Source: a bacterium MS4 (GTDB taxonomy: Bacteria > Bacillota > Clostridia > Oscillospirales > Acutalibacteraceae). From it: DNA of 64,000 nucleotides. Both the position numbers and the translations under genes were made by a program. The notes below the pieces were generated by a model. That model was not told where the DNA came from. It saw nothing but the letters and a program-made list of their open reading frames with translations, and ran no database searches. Within the stretch, counting starts at the first letter, position 1. The number at the start of each line of letters is the position of its first letter. The DNA is taken from NCBI GenBank assembly GCA_000752215.1, contig CCFG01000010.1:271075-335074 (forward strand). Direction: 5' to 3'. This document shows, in pieces, positions 7,886 to 17,215 of the stretch.

Positions 7886-8937
7886 TGATTAAGAATATTT
7901 TCAACCCAGCGACCATTAAAAAGCACTCAGTTGCGCTGGCATTTATTGTAATATGCCTGATTTTCCCGTTTGTGATAAGCAGGACTTATTTTACGCGTGT
8001 GCTTATGGAAGTATTCTTCTTCGCCGCGCTTGGAAACGCCTGGAATATTATCGGCGGATACGGAAAGCAGACCTCGTGGGCTTCATCAATTTTCTTCTCA
8101 ATCGGCGCGTATACAACAATTATACTGTTTGCCGGTTCGGGACAGGCGGGCGGAAAAATTATCCCCGCGCTTGGTATTTCTCCCTGGATAAGCGTATGGC
8201 TCGGAATCGCGCTTGCCGTTTTGCTCGCCATTGTCATCGGCTGGCCATGCTTCAGGCTTCGCGGAGTGTTTTTCTCCATAGCGACCATTGCATGCACAAC
8301 AATCTTTCGACAGCTGTTGATTTACTTTGAGCGTTTCACAGGTGGATCGCTCGGACTTACTTTCAAAATCCGCAGTGGCAACACCCTTTGGGGGCTGCAT
8401 TTCGACACGGATTTGCCTTACTATTTCGTGGCGTTTATATGGATGATTATCACCACGCTTATTGTAGTGTATATTGACAGACACAAACTCGGGTATTATC
8501 TGAGGGCTATTTGTGAGGATCAGGACGCAGCGGAATCGCTGGGAATGAAATCGCAGAACGTCAAACTGCAGGCTTTCATTATAAGTTCAGCGATGATGGC
8601 GTTTACGGGAATGCTCTACGTTTTCAAGACCGGTTTTGCCGATCCGAACACGCTTGCGTCGCAGGATATGTCGGTGCGTATCGGCATCGTGGCAATACTT
8701 GGCGGTATGGGCACAATCTGGGGGCCGTTGGTCGGCGCACTTATCTCGATACCCCTGCTGGAACTCTCCAATGCCTATTTGCAGGATTTGGGAGGCGGCG
8801 GCGCGGGCTGGGCGCTTTACGGTCTACTTATCGTGATTATGGTTCTGTTCAAGCCGAACGGCATCGTTTCGCTTGTTGAAGATATCAAGGCGAAGTTCTT
8901 TGCTAAAAAGACGGTCGGGGGTGACAGAATTGCCTGA
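7885..8937 (+). CDS. ABC transporter permease, LivM type
   Basis: The 350-residue membrane protein carries the LivM pattern: repeated hydrophobic helices, [25 protein letters not shown]-like cytoplasmic EAA-type loop (here [16 protein letters not shown]) and [13 protein letters not shown] near the C terminus. It pairs with the LivH-type permease. It starts within the previous stop codon and ends 8 bases inside the predicted start of the first ATPase gene, so the operon is tightly coupled. Confidence 0.94.
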   Translation: MIKNIFNPATIKKHSVALAFIVICLIFPFVISRTYFTRVLMEVFFFAALGNAWNIIGGYGKQTSWASSIFFSIGAYTTIILFAGSGQAGGKIIPALGISPWISVWLGIALAVLLAIVIGWPCFRLRGVFFSIATIACTTIFRQLLIYFERFTGGSLGLTFKIRSGNTLWGLHFDTDLPYYFVAFIWMIITTLIVVYIDRHKLGYYLRAICEDQDAAESLGMKSQNVKLQAFIISSAMMAFTGMLYVFKTGFADPNTLASQDMSVRIGIVAILGGMGTIWGPLVGALISIPLLELSNAYLQDLGGGGAGWALYGLLIVIMVLFKPNGIVSLVEDIKAKFFAKKTVGGDRIA

Positions 8938-9679
8938 AAACTGTAAAAAGATAATCGAACTGAAAAATGTGGATAAGTCTTTCGGTGGCGTGCACGCCAT
9001 CAATAATTTGAGTTTCTCTGTATACGAGGGGGAAATCCTTGGGCTTATCGGACCGAATGGCTGCGGTAAAAGCACGTCCGTCAACCTTATGACAGGCGTT
9101 TATCTCCATGACAAAGGAGAAATTATTTATTATAACGCCGACGGCAGTTCTGTTGCGCTTAAAGAACAGTCTGTTCCGAACAGGGCAAAACTGGGTATGG
9201 GGAGGACTTTTCAGACCCCCAAACCTTTCGCGGATCTGACCGTGTTTGAAAATATTTATACGATCGCTATGCTGTATAACCGTACGCTCAAAGAGGCGAA
9301 TAAGGTAGCGGAAGAGATTGTGAAGTTTGTGCAGCTCGACGATATCGCGGAGCAGAAATGTACCAAACTGCCTATCGAAAAGCGAAAATGGCTTGATATG
9401 GCGCGCGTGCTTGCAACACGCCCGCGAGTCCTGATGCTTGACGAGTGCCTCGCCGGACTTACACCCAGCGAGATGGAAACAAGCCTTGATATGGTTCGCA
9501 AAATCAACAAGCAGGGCATAACTGTTCTATTTATCGAGCACGTTATGTCTGCCGTGACTAAACTGTGTAACCGTGTGGTCGTTATGGAGGAAGGTCACTT
9601 TATGACAGAGGGCGATCCCCTTGAAGTTATGAAAAAGCCTGAGGTTATCAGAGCGTACTTAGGGGAGGATTACAAATAA
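8930..9679 (+). CDS. ABC transporter ATP-binding protein, LivG type
   Basis: About 249 residues. Walker [10 protein letters not shown] and Walker [11 protein letters not shown] are clear. The signature loop that normally reads LSGGQ or LSYGQ is degenerate ([14 protein letters not shown]), and the residue after the Walker B glutamate is Cys, not Pro. Degenerate signatures occur in some LivG-like branches, so the site may rely on the partner's signature. I place the start at TTG 8930 because GGGGGTGA lies five bases before it; GTG 8921 is the alternative. The stop overlaps the next ATG. Confidence 0.9.
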   Translation: MPENCKKIIELKNVDKSFGGVHAINNLSFSVYEGEILGLIGPNGCGKSTSVNLMTGVYLHDKGEIIYYNADGSSVALKEQSVPNRAKLGMGRTFQTPKPFADLTVFENIYTIAMLYNRTLKEANKVAEEIVKFVQLDDIAEQKCTKLPIEKRKWLDMARVLATRPRVLMLDECLAGLTPSEMETSLDMVRKINKQGITVLFIEHVMSAVTKLCNRVVVMEEGHFMTEGDPLEVMKKPEVIRAYLGEDYK

Positions 9680-10389
9680 TGGAGATGCTTAAACTCGAAA
9701 AGGTCTGCGCCGGTTACGGCGACCTGAAAATCCTCTTTGACATCGACCTCTCGGTAAATGAGGGCGAAGTTGTGGCACTTGTTGGTTCAAACGGTGCGGG
9801 CAAAACAACAATCCTGCGCACAATATCGGGCGAGGTGAAAATTCAGTCCGGATCGATTTCCTGGTTGGGCGGCGATCTAGCGTCAAAACACGCTTATTCC
9901 CGCGCCGAAATGGGCATTGCCCACATCCCACAGGGGCGCGGTATACTCAGCAATCTTTCCATTAAGGATAACTTGATTCTCGGCTCTTACACAAAGCGCA
10001 CAAAATCAAAGCGGCAGGAACTGCTGAAAACAGTTTTTGATACATTCCCGATTCTCAAAGAGAGAGAAAACCATCTTGCCGGTACGCTGTCGGGCGGGCA
10101 GCAGCAAATGCTTGCCATCGGGCGTGCGATGATGATGGAACCGCAGCTTCTCATCCTCGACGAGCCGTCGCTCGGGCTCGCGCCCATCGTCGTGGACGAG
10201 GTGTTCCATATCCTGAAAAAAATGAAAGAAAACGGTTCGTCAATGCTTATTATCGAGCAGAATCTCGTCAAGGCGCTGCAAATTGCCGACAGAGGTTACG
10301 TCTTAGAAACAGGCAAAGTCGTAATGGCCGACAAGAGCGCGGAACTGCTCGCCAACCCCGACATACGCAAGGCGTATTTGGGAATTTGA
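9679..10389 (+). CDS. ABC transporter ATP-binding protein, LivF type
   Basis: The 236-residue ATPase has a full set of motifs: Walker A GSNGAGKTT, signature LSGGQQQM, Walker B LLILDEPSLGLAP. It is the second nucleotide-binding subunit, coupled by a TAATG overlap to the LivG-type gene. Its canonical signature contrasts with the degenerate one of its partner, so the heterodimer may be asymmetric. It closes the transporter part of the operon; the SDR gene follows after 144 bases. Confidence 0.94.
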   Translation: MEMLKLEKVCAGYGDLKILFDIDLSVNEGEVVALVGSNGAGKTTILRTISGEVKIQSGSISWLGGDLASKHAYSRAEMGIAHIPQGRGILSNLSIKDNLILGSYTKRTKSKRQELLKTVFDTFPILKERENHLAGTLSGGQQQMLAIGRAMMMEPQLLILDEPSLGLAPIVVDEVFHILKKMKENGSSMLIIEQNLVKALQIADRGYVLETGKVVMADKSAELLANPDIRKAYLGI

Positions 10390-10533
10390 CAGTTGTGAAT
10401 ATATGAGTCGCGTTGCGGCGATGCGATCTTCCGCACGATTGCAAAATTTTAAACGGCTCTGCGGCAAAAATGTCTGTGAAATGTAAAATTGGTGTTGATT
10501 TTAATGAAATATCCAAAAGAGGAGGAATTTTTA

Positions 10534-11343
10534 ATGGGTATAGCTGAAAATTTACTTAAAATGTTTTCACTTGAGGGAAAAACAGTCCTGTTCACGGGAG
10601 CGGGTGGCGGTATTGGCGGTGAACTTGCCTCTACGCTGGCGGGAGCGGGCGCGTCCGTCGCGCTGTGCGATATAAACGCCGATGCTTTGGGCAAGCGCAA
10701 AAAACTTATTGAAGACGCGGGCGGCAAAGCATCTGCCGTTATTCTTGACGTTACAAAGCGCGCGAGCATTGACATAGCGGTAAAGACTGTCGTTGCTGAA
10801 TACGGGAAGATAGATATTCTCGTAAACTGTGCGGGAATCAACAAGCGCGAAGGACTTGTCGACGTTGATGAAGCCACATACGACAAAATTATGGCGATTA
10901 ATCTCAAAGGAGCGTTTTTTGTTTCGCAGGCTGTTGCACCTTATATGAAAGAGAAAAAATACGGAAGCGTCATCAATATTGGCTCGCATAATACGGGACC
11001 TATCCTAGGTGGATGTTCCGTTTACGGCGCAACAAAATGCGGGCTTCTTTCGCTGACGCGTTCTATGGCGGTGGAATGGGCGAAATACAATATCCGCGCC
11101 AACTGTATCAGTCCCGGGCATATCAAAACGGATCTTACAACTGTTACTTGGGCGCACCCGACGCGCAGCAAGTACCTACTCGACCGCATCGCGCTTAACC
11201 GTCCCGGTTATCCCGAGGATATTGCGGGCGTGTGTCTGCTCCTCGCTTCGGACGCTTCATCCTACATCACAGGCTGCGAATACCGTGTTGACGGCGGTTG
11301 CGTCTGCGGTGGTCAGCCGTGGGATTATGATACAAACTTTTAG
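10534..11343 (+). CDS. Short-chain dehydrogenase/reductase (gluconate 5-dehydrogenase-like)
   Basis: The 269-residue classical SDR has TGAGGGIG (cofactor binding), NCAG, a catalytic Ser (INIGSHN) and YGATK, and ends in a glycine-rich VDGGCVCGG tail. The family includes gluconate 5-dehydrogenase and related sugar-acid and polyol dehydrogenases. The start is ATG 10534 after AGAGGAGG; an upstream frame lacks a site. Between the importer and the transketolase genes, it is a good candidate for the enzyme that makes or reduces the keto-acid cleaved next. Substrate and direction are not known. Confidence 0.9.
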   Translation: MGIAENLLKMFSLEGKTVLFTGAGGGIGGELASTLAGAGASVALCDINADALGKRKKLIEDAGGKASAVILDVTKRASIDIAVKTVVAEYGKIDILVNCAGINKREGLVDVDEATYDKIMAINLKGAFFVSQAVAPYMKEKKYGSVINIGSHNTGPILGGCSVYGATKCGLLSLTRSMAVEWAKYNIRANCISPGHIKTDLTTVTWAHPTRSKYLLDRIALNRPGYPEDIAGVCLLLASDASSYITGCEYRVDGGCVCGGQPWDYDTNF

Positions 11344-11475
11344 TCGTTTGGGATAAAAGTGGTTACGGGCATAAAGGCCAGGGAGTCTGTTGTTCTTTCG
11401 TCGGGGTAGCTCTATCGGCTTAGGTAAAATTGTTGATTCTAGTCGCATAATTGAACATAGGAGGTAATTATTATT

Positions 11476-12318
11476 ATGACAAATCAGGATACAGTGAAAG
11501 AAATTAAAAAACTGGCAATAAATATCCGTCGTGATGTTGTCAACATGATTGGCGGAGAAGGGCATGTCGGCCATTTAGGCGGTTCCTGCTCCAGCGCCGA
11601 CATTGTAGCTGCGCTTTACGGACATAAAATGAAATTTGATCCGAAGAATCCGCAGTGGGAAGGCCGCGATAAATTTATATACAGTAAAGGCCACGCTGCT
11701 ATCGCACAGTACGCAGCGCTCGCAGAAACCGGCTATTTCCCCGTTGAGGAGTTGAGCACCTGCAAAAAACTCGGCTCCCGTCTACAGGGCCATCCTGACC
11801 GCTGCAAGACCCCTGGCATTGAGGCGGGCACCGGTTCACTGGGCCAGGGCCTTTCCATTGCCAATGGTATGGCACTGGCAATGCGCCTTGACAAAAAAGA
11901 TAATAAAGTTTACTGCATCATGGGTGACGGTGAGATGGACGAAGGCCAGATCTGGGAAGCTGCTATGGCGGCCGCCAGTTTCAAGATTGACAACATCGTT
12001 GGCATCATTGATAAAAACTGCTTACAGGCTACCGGCGCGTGCGCCGACCGCTTCAATACGGATCCGCTGTCGGAAAAATGGAAAAGTTTCGGCTGGCATG
12101 TCATTGAAATTGACGGTCACAATGTAGAACAGATTCTCGCTGCTTTTGATGAAGCGGATACCGTTAAGGGTATGCCGACTGTTATCATCGCACATACTGT
12201 CAAAGGCAAGGGCATTCCATTTGCGGAAAACGTGGTCGGTTTCCACAATGGCTCTTTGACGAAAGAACAATATGAAACCGCGCTGAAGGAACTGGATTCC
12301 CAGTTCTCAGCTTTATAA
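11476..12318 (+). CDS. Transketolase, N-terminal (TPP-binding) subunit
   Basis: The 280-residue protein corresponds to the first half of transketolase: the His-rich GHVGHLGGSCSS start, GTGSLGQGLS, and the thiamine diphosphate motif GDG...N (MGDGEMDEGQ to DKN). It ends where a one-piece enzyme would continue into the pyrimidine-binding domain, which is encoded by the next gene. Split transketolases are common in catabolic clusters. It transfers two-carbon ketol units between ketoses and aldehydes. Being beside dehydrogenases and a glycerate branch, it is likely specialised rather than the housekeeping copy. The ATG follows AGGAGGT. Confidence 0.95.
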   Translation: MTNQDTVKEIKKLAINIRRDVVNMIGGEGHVGHLGGSCSSADIVAALYGHKMKFDPKNPQWEGRDKFIYSKGHAAIAQYAALAETGYFPVEELSTCKKLGSRLQGHPDRCKTPGIEAGTGSLGQGLSIANGMALAMRLDKKDNKVYCIMGDGEMDEGQIWEAAMAAASFKIDNIVGIIDKNCLQATGACADRFNTDPLSEKWKSFGWHVIEIDGHNVEQILAAFDEADTVKGMPTVIIAHTVKGKGIPFAENVVGFHNGSLTKEQYETALKELDSQFSAL

Positions 12319-12337
12319 GAAAGGGGATGTGTCAGAT

Positions 12338-13267
12338 ATGAGTAAGACACAAAGCCAGCGTTTAGCATATGGTGAAGAAATTGTCGCACTGGGCGCTGAA
12401 AATTCAAACGTAGTCGCTCTTGAAGCGGATCTTGGTAAATCCACTATGTCCTGCCTGTTCCAGCAGGCATATCCCGATCGTTACTTTGAAATGGGTATTG
12501 CAGAACAGGACATGCTCTCTACAGCAGCCGGACTGGCTGCCAGCGGAAAAATTCCGTTTTGCAGCACTTTCGCAGTTTTCGCTACCGGCAGAGCTTATGA
12601 CCAGATTCGGCAGACGATCTCCATTGGGAAGCTGAATGTAAAACTTTGCGGATCCTCTTCCGGCCTTTCCGATTTCGGCGACGGTTCCACCCATCAGGAT
12701 ATTGAAGATGTCGCACTGATGAGCGCAATTCCGAATATGACAGTGTTGACCCCCTGTGACGCTACAGAAACGCGTCAGGCGGTTCGTTTGGCAGCAGAGA
12801 TCGACGGCCCGGTTTACCTCCGCGTTGTCAGAAATGATCTTCCCGATTATATCAGTGAAGATGACAAATTTGAAATTGGAAAACTGCGTGTGCTCAACGA
12901 GGGTTCCGATGTTGCAATCTTTGCGCAAGGTTCCATGGTCAGCGCTTCTATGAAGGCTGCCGAACTTTTAAAAGCTCAGGGCATCTCTGCAAAAGTGGTC
13001 AATGTTTCCACAATGAAACCATTTAATTATGCCGGTGTGGCAGAAATCGCGAAAACTGTCAAGGCGGTGGTAACCGCTGAAGAACATAATTACATCGGCG
13101 GCCTTGCTTCTGCCGTTGCACTATCCCTGCGGACATCCGCCGTACCCATGGATTATGTCGCAGTACAAGATGTTTTTGGGCAATCGGCCTATGGCTCGCC
13201 GGAACTTATGGAGCATTACGGACTGACTGCAGAAAATATTGTAGATAAGGCAAAGAATCTGCTGTAA
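12338..13267 (+). CDS. Transketolase, C-terminal subunit
   Basis: The 309-residue protein has the Pyr domain with the catalytic glutamate in MGIAEQDM and the C-terminal transketolase domain. It completes the active site of the preceding subunit, 20 bases upstream. The start chosen is ATG 12338, with GGGG about 11 bases upstream; GTG 12329 is too close to that site. The typical FCSTFAVFATGRAYDQIR segment is present. Confidence 0.94.
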   Translation: MSKTQSQRLAYGEEIVALGAENSNVVALEADLGKSTMSCLFQQAYPDRYFEMGIAEQDMLSTAAGLAASGKIPFCSTFAVFATGRAYDQIRQTISIGKLNVKLCGSSSGLSDFGDGSTHQDIEDVALMSAIPNMTVLTPCDATETRQAVRLAAEIDGPVYLRVVRNDLPDYISEDDKFEIGKLRVLNEGSDVAIFAQGSMVSASMKAAELLKAQGISAKVVNVSTMKPFNYAGVAEIAKTVKAVVTAEEHNYIGGLASAVALSLRTSAVPMDYVAVQDVFGQSAYGSPELMEHYGLTAENIVDKAKNLL

Positions 13268-13294
13268 TGATTATCAAAAAGGAGAACTGATTTC

Positions 13295-14182
13295 ATGAAA
13301 ATAGGATTTATCGGACTTGGAATTATGGGGAAACCCATGGCAAAAAACCTCATGAAGGCCGGACATGAATTAATCGTGTTCGATGTAGTGCAGGCAAATG
13401 TTGACAATGTAGTGGCGGCCGGCGCAAAATCTGCTGCTTCTTCAAAAGCAGTTGCGGAACAGTGTTCCCTGATTATTACAATGCTTCCTAATTCTCCCCA
13501 TGTAAAAGCGGTCGTCATGGGCGAAAATGGCGTATTGGAAGGTGCAAAGGCCGGTACCGTCCTCATTGACATGTCTTCCATTGCACCGCTCGCTTCCCAG
13601 GAAATTGCCAAAGCCTGTGCTGCAAAAGAAGTCAAAATGATCGATGCGCCGGTATCCGGTGGTGAGCCTAAAGCGGTCGACGGTACGCTTTCTATTATGG
13701 TTGGCGGCGACAAAGAAATATTTGAGAGTGTCAAAAACGACATTTTGTTGAAGATGGGTGCTTCGGCGGTATATTGCGGAGCAATCGGCGCGGGTAATAC
13801 TACCAAGCTTGCTAATCAGGTTGTTGTAGCCTGCAATATAGCCGCATGCGCAGAGGCATTTACGCTGGCTAAAAAAGCCGGTGTAGACCCGCAGCTTGTT
13901 TTTGAAGCAATTAAGGGCGGTCTTGCGGGCTCCACCGTAATGAATGCAAAGGTTCCAATGATGATCGACGGCAACTTCAAACCTGGCTTTAAAGTTGACC
14001 TGCATATCAAAGACCTGAACAATGCACTCGAAACCGGACACGGTGTCGGTTCCCCTCTGCCGCTGACAGCCGCGGTAATGGAAATGCTGCAGACGCTCCA
14101 TGCAGACGGACGTGGTCAGGAAGATCACAGCAGTTTGGCAAATTACTATGCAAAGGTCTCTGGGACGAAGATTGGCAAATAA
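13295..14182 (+). CDS. garR: 3-hydroxyacid dehydrogenase, tartronate semialdehyde reductase-like (GarR/HIBADH family)
   Basis: The 295-residue protein has the N-terminal dinucleotide motif GFIGLGIMGKPMAKNL, the substrate loop DAPVSGGEPKA and the catalytic lysine in GAGNTTKLANQ, all typical of 2-hydroxy-3-oxopropionate reductase. That enzyme converts tartronate semialdehyde to D-glycerate with NAD(P)H. The family also contains 3-hydroxyisobutyrate and sulfolactaldehyde reductases, but the next gene encodes glycerate kinase, which favours the tartronate assignment. It is 28 bases after the transketolase gene, with AAGGAG before the ATG. Confidence 0.85.
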   Translation: MKIGFIGLGIMGKPMAKNLMKAGHELIVFDVVQANVDNVVAAGAKSAASSKAVAEQCSLIITMLPNSPHVKAVVMGENGVLEGAKAGTVLIDMSSIAPLASQEIAKACAAKEVKMIDAPVSGGEPKAVDGTLSIMVGGDKEIFESVKNDILLKMGASAVYCGAIGAGNTTKLANQVVVACNIAACAEAFTLAKKAGVDPQLVFEAIKGGLAGSTVMNAKVPMMIDGNFKPGFKVDLHIKDLNNALETGHGVGSPLPLTAAVMEMLQTLHADGRGQEDHSSLANYYAKVSGTKIGK

Positions 14183-14221
14183 AATCAATTTGATATTCCT
14201 GATTTAATTTTTCTACAGCGG

Positions 14222-14260
14222 GGGCGCGTTCTGTTGTTGTCAATGCAATGGAACGTGCCC
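14222..14260 (+). promoter_or_regulatory. Hairpin between reductase and glycerate kinase genes
   Basis: GGGCGCGTTC pairs with GAACGTGCCC (one wobble) across a 19-base loop. There is no T-run, so read-through into the kinase gene is likely. Confidence 0.4.
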
Positions 14261-14353
14261 TAACTGTGTATTTGTGCACACTGTATTGCAAAGAAGTGCG
14301 TTTACGTCAGTTCGGGAAGTTCAATAGAGTAGAATAACAAGGAGATAAATAAC

Positions 14354-15490
14354 ATGAAAAAAGTCATATTAATTCCTGATTCATTCAAAGGAACCATGGA
14401 TTCCGCTGCTATATGCGGAATTATGGAAAAACAAATTAAAACCTATTATCCTGAAGCGGAAACAGTCTCCATTCCGGTGGCGGATGGCGGCGAAGGTACG
14501 GTGGACGCTTTTTTAGCTGCGATGGGCGGCGAAAAGGTGTTTCTTACCGTGAAAGGCCCATACCGCGAAGACCTGCACGCATTTTACGGTCTGGTCGATG
14601 ACGGCCGCACGGCGATCATTGAAATGGCCTCGTGCGCGGGTCTGCCTCTGGTCGGCGACAATAAGCACGCCGAAAGGACCACTACGTACGGTGTCGGTCA
14701 GCTGATTGCCCACGCCGCGGAATCCGGTTGTCGGAAAATTATTGTTGGTTTGGGCGGCAGCGCGACGAACGACGGGGGAACGGGAGCGGCTTCCGCTTTG
14801 GGAATTCGTTTTATGGATTATAATGGAAATTCATTTGTACCGGTAGGCGGAACTCTGGATCAGATTCAGACCATCGATATGTCCGGCCTGCGTCACGAGC
14901 TGAAAGACGTGGAGATTGTCACCATGTGTGATATCGACAATTCTTTATGTGGATCGCAGGGCGCGTCCGCGGTATTCGGGCCGCAGAAGGGCGCCGATGA
15001 AGACACTGTTAAGATGCTGGATCAGAATCTTGCACATCTTGCTGAAGTAATTCACAGGCACCTGAAAACAGACATAGCCGATCTTCCGGGGGCGGGAGCC
15101 GCCGGTGGAATGGGGGCGGGTATGGTGGCATTTTTAGGATCCAGCCTTCAGATGGGAATCGAAACCGTACTGGACACCGTGCGGTTTGATGAGATTGTAG
15201 CCGACGCCGATTTGGTGATCAGCGGCGAAGGAAAAATGGATACGCAGAGTCTTCGCGGCAAAGTTGTCATCGGCGTTGCTCACCGTGCAAAAGCAGCCGG
15301 TGTTCCGGTTATAGCGGTTGTTGGTGACATCGGAGATAATATTGAAACAGCATATGATATGGGGGTCACTTCCATTTTTAGCATTAACCGTGTCGCAGTC
15401 CCATTTAAAGAAGCTAAAATGCGCAGCCAAAATGATCTTGCCCTGACTGTCGCTGATATTATCCGCCTTTTAAAACGCACACATTTTTAA
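14354..15490 (+). CDS. Glycerate kinase (GarK/GlxK family)
   Basis: The 378-residue protein has PDSFKGT at the N terminus, GGEGTVDA, GLGGSATNDGG, GAGAAGGMGAG and SGEGKMDTQSLRGK, the conserved blocks of type-1 glycerate kinases. The family makes 2-phosphoglycerate from D-glycerate and ATP, feeding lower glycolysis. The ATG follows AAGGAG. It is the last gene of the catabolic operon and gives the reductase upstream an exit into central metabolism. Confidence 0.95.
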   Translation: MKKVILIPDSFKGTMDSAAICGIMEKQIKTYYPEAETVSIPVADGGEGTVDAFLAAMGGEKVFLTVKGPYREDLHAFYGLVDDGRTAIIEMASCAGLPLVGDNKHAERTTTYGVGQLIAHAAESGCRKIIVGLGGSATNDGGTGAASALGIRFMDYNGNSFVPVGGTLDQIQTIDMSGLRHELKDVEIVTMCDIDNSLCGSQGASAVFGPQKGADEDTVKMLDQNLAHLAEVIHRHLKTDIADLPGAGAAGGMGAGMVAFLGSSLQMGIETVLDTVRFDEIVADADLVISGEGKMDTQSLRGKVVIGVAHRAKAAGVPVIAVVGDIGDNIETAYDMGVTSIFSINRVAVPFKEAKMRSQNDLALTVADIIRLLKRTHF

Positions 15491-15604
15491 TTCTAGTTAT
15501 TCTGACGTGGTAATGCTTAACAATTGAATAAAGAAATAAGCAGACGGTCTTAGCTAATAGAAAAGTTAGTCACAATATGATAAAATGCAGATGAAGTGAT
15601 TAGC

Positions 15605-16335
15605 ATGAAGAAACGGTTCAGCGCGGAACAGGTCATCAGGTTTCTAAAAGAGCATGAATCTGAAAAAAAGCTACAGATATTGTTCGGGAATACAATATTT
15701 CTGAACAAACAATTTACCGTTGAAAAATGCAAATACAGTGGGATGGATGTCAGCGAAGCAAAGCATCTGAAGCAGTTGGAAGAAGAAAACCGCCAATTAA
15801 AAGAGCTGGCGGCAAACCTTACTCTGGATAATCATATTCTAAAGAACGTACTTGCAAAAACGCATAAAGCCTGCCCAGAAGCGTCGCATTGCGGAAGAGA
15901 TATAGCAAACGATATGTTCCGGTGGATAAAACAGAAGATACAGAAATAACAGACCGATTAACACGGTTGACAAATCGATGGAAACGCTTCGGCTACCGGC
16001 GTTTGCATGTTATGCTCCCACGAGAAAACATCCCAAAAGCGGAGTAAAAAGAAGAAGTATGAAAAGTGTGGAATGCCAGACAGAACATTTCTGTCTGTAA
16101 ATTCCAGATGGTCAATGGATTTTGTTTCAGATCGTACCCGATCCGGTAACCACATTTGAGTTTAACTGTAATTGATGAAGCCACACGAGAATGCCTTGTG
16201 TTGGAAGTAGACAGTTCCAATACTGGGAAAAGGGCTTATGCCGTACTAAACCGCATTGCCCTATTTCGAGGTCTTCCCAAAGAAATTCTGACGGACAATG
16301 GCTCTGAATTCACAGGGAATGCCCTAAACGCATAG
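15605..16335 (+). pseudogene. Decayed IS3-family (IS407-like group) transposase, orfA and truncated orfB
   Basis: The orfA start (MKKRFSAEQVIRFLKE) and its leucine-rich end (MDVSEAKHLKQLEEENRQLKEL) are intact, but the helix-turn-helix between them is out of frame: REYNISEQTIYR is readable only in another frame. orfB remains appear as RWKRFGYRRLHVML, then SRWSMDFVSDRTRSG, then VIDEATRECLVLEVD and ILTDNGSEFTGNAL, interrupted by stops. The first two aspartates of the DDE triad are visible; the sequence stops before the glutamate. The copy is dead and truncated at its 3' end. Confidence 0.88.
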
Positions 16336-16410
16336 AACACAGGACAGTCGAATAATTGTAGCCCTTTATTATTCCCAAGACAGGTTTAGCCAAACAATAT
16401 TTTTCCCCAA

Positions 16411-16447
16411 GCTAAGGACGCGGGTTCGATTCCCGTCTTTTCATTGA
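16411..16447 (+). pseudogene. tRNA/tmRNA 3'-end fragment (possible attachment-site remnant)
   Basis: GGACGCGGGTTCGATTCCCGTC at 16416-16437 forms a T-arm with a 5-bp stem and the universal GTTCGATTC loop, followed by a 7-base acceptor-like strand. No D-arm, anticodon arm or CCA is present. It matches 18 of 22 bases of the ssrA T-arm at 1196-1217, with only transitions, one pair of them compensatory. It lies beside the transposon remnant at the far end of the accessory block. Confidence 0.5.
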
Positions 16448-16491
16448 GGGGGTGCCCACAGCAAACTCCGGCTAGGCAGGAAGCAGCATTC

Positions 16492-17130
16492 TCAATGACT
16501 ATCAACCCTCGATAGCCTATTCCTTGTATAGTTCCAGGATAATACAAAAATATATATCTGGAATGTGTAGAGACTGAGCCTTTGGATCAGCCCCAAAATA
16601 TTGAGGCCGCGAAAAATCGCATATAAATGCAGTAGGTTAAAAAGCAAAAACAGAATTGCGGCGACGAATGTAATACGCCCGATTTTTCTTTCATGTTCTT
16701 GCTTGATATAACCCAGAGCTAGCAGGAACAATATGAATATCGTTCCTGCTACAATGATGATTGTAATCACGAGATGAAGGTAATTTTTAAAACTGATTAT
16801 AAAATCCATGGTCATCGGAAATAGTCCATACCCTAAAATAGATATGGAAAGAAGAATAAGCAAGCCGGCATAGCCGGCTCTTAAGCAGATTCCATAAGAT
16901 CGAAATGACTTAACGAGCATGCTGATAATGAAGATAATCAAGCATATTTCGTAAATATAGAATAAAGTTCGCGTCAGAGGAATATTGGGGGCGCCATCTG
17001 CAGTTAACTGACTGATATAGGATGTTATCGGATTATATTCGCGCCAAAAAATATTGCCCAGAAAATCCTCCAATACAAATGACAAGCTACCGATCATACC
17101 AAACGAAAAAAACAATTTTTGCAGCCTCAT
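16492..17130 (-). CDS. DUF998-family membrane protein
   Basis: The 212-residue protein has six hydrophobic segments and the DUF998 pattern: an N-terminal helix followed by REYNPITSYISQLTADGAPN, then alternating membrane helices. The function of the family is unknown. The start is placed at ATG 17130; the longer frame to 17286 would run into the end of ku and adds a highly basic stretch unlike the family. It is encoded 85 bases downstream of ku on the same strand. Confidence 0.8.
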   Translation of the reverse strand: MRLQKLFFSFGMIGSLSFVLEDFLGNIFWREYNPITSYISQLTADGAPNIPLTRTLFYIYEICLIIFIISMLVKSFRSYGICLRAGYAGLLILLSISILGYGLFPMTMDFIISFKNYLHLVITIIIVAGTIFILFLLALGYIKQEHERKIGRITFVAAILFLLFNLLHLYAIFRGLNILGLIQRLSLYTFQIYIFVLSWNYTRNRLSRVDSH

Positions 17131-17215
17131 GATATTCTCTACTCTTTTTGTATCAGCAATCAGGTATCCATTGCGCAAATTTGAAAAGGCTGGTAATGAT
17201 CCTATGGCCGCTGCT

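Noticed and set aside
5573-10389. Assignment of the first importer as a branched-chain amino-acid system
   Set aside because: The family is HAAT, but operon context is sugar-acid metabolism and a separate, canonical livKHMGF operon lies at 41756-46468.
11476-13267. Transketolase as the housekeeping pentose-phosphate enzyme
   Set aside because: Split subunits within a transporter/dehydrogenase/glycerate operon argue for a dedicated catabolic role; the housekeeping copy would be expected elsewhere.
1228-16447. Site-specific integrase of the presumed ssrA island
   Set aside because: I looked for a tyrosine or serine integrase in this interval and found none; only the IS3 remnant is present.
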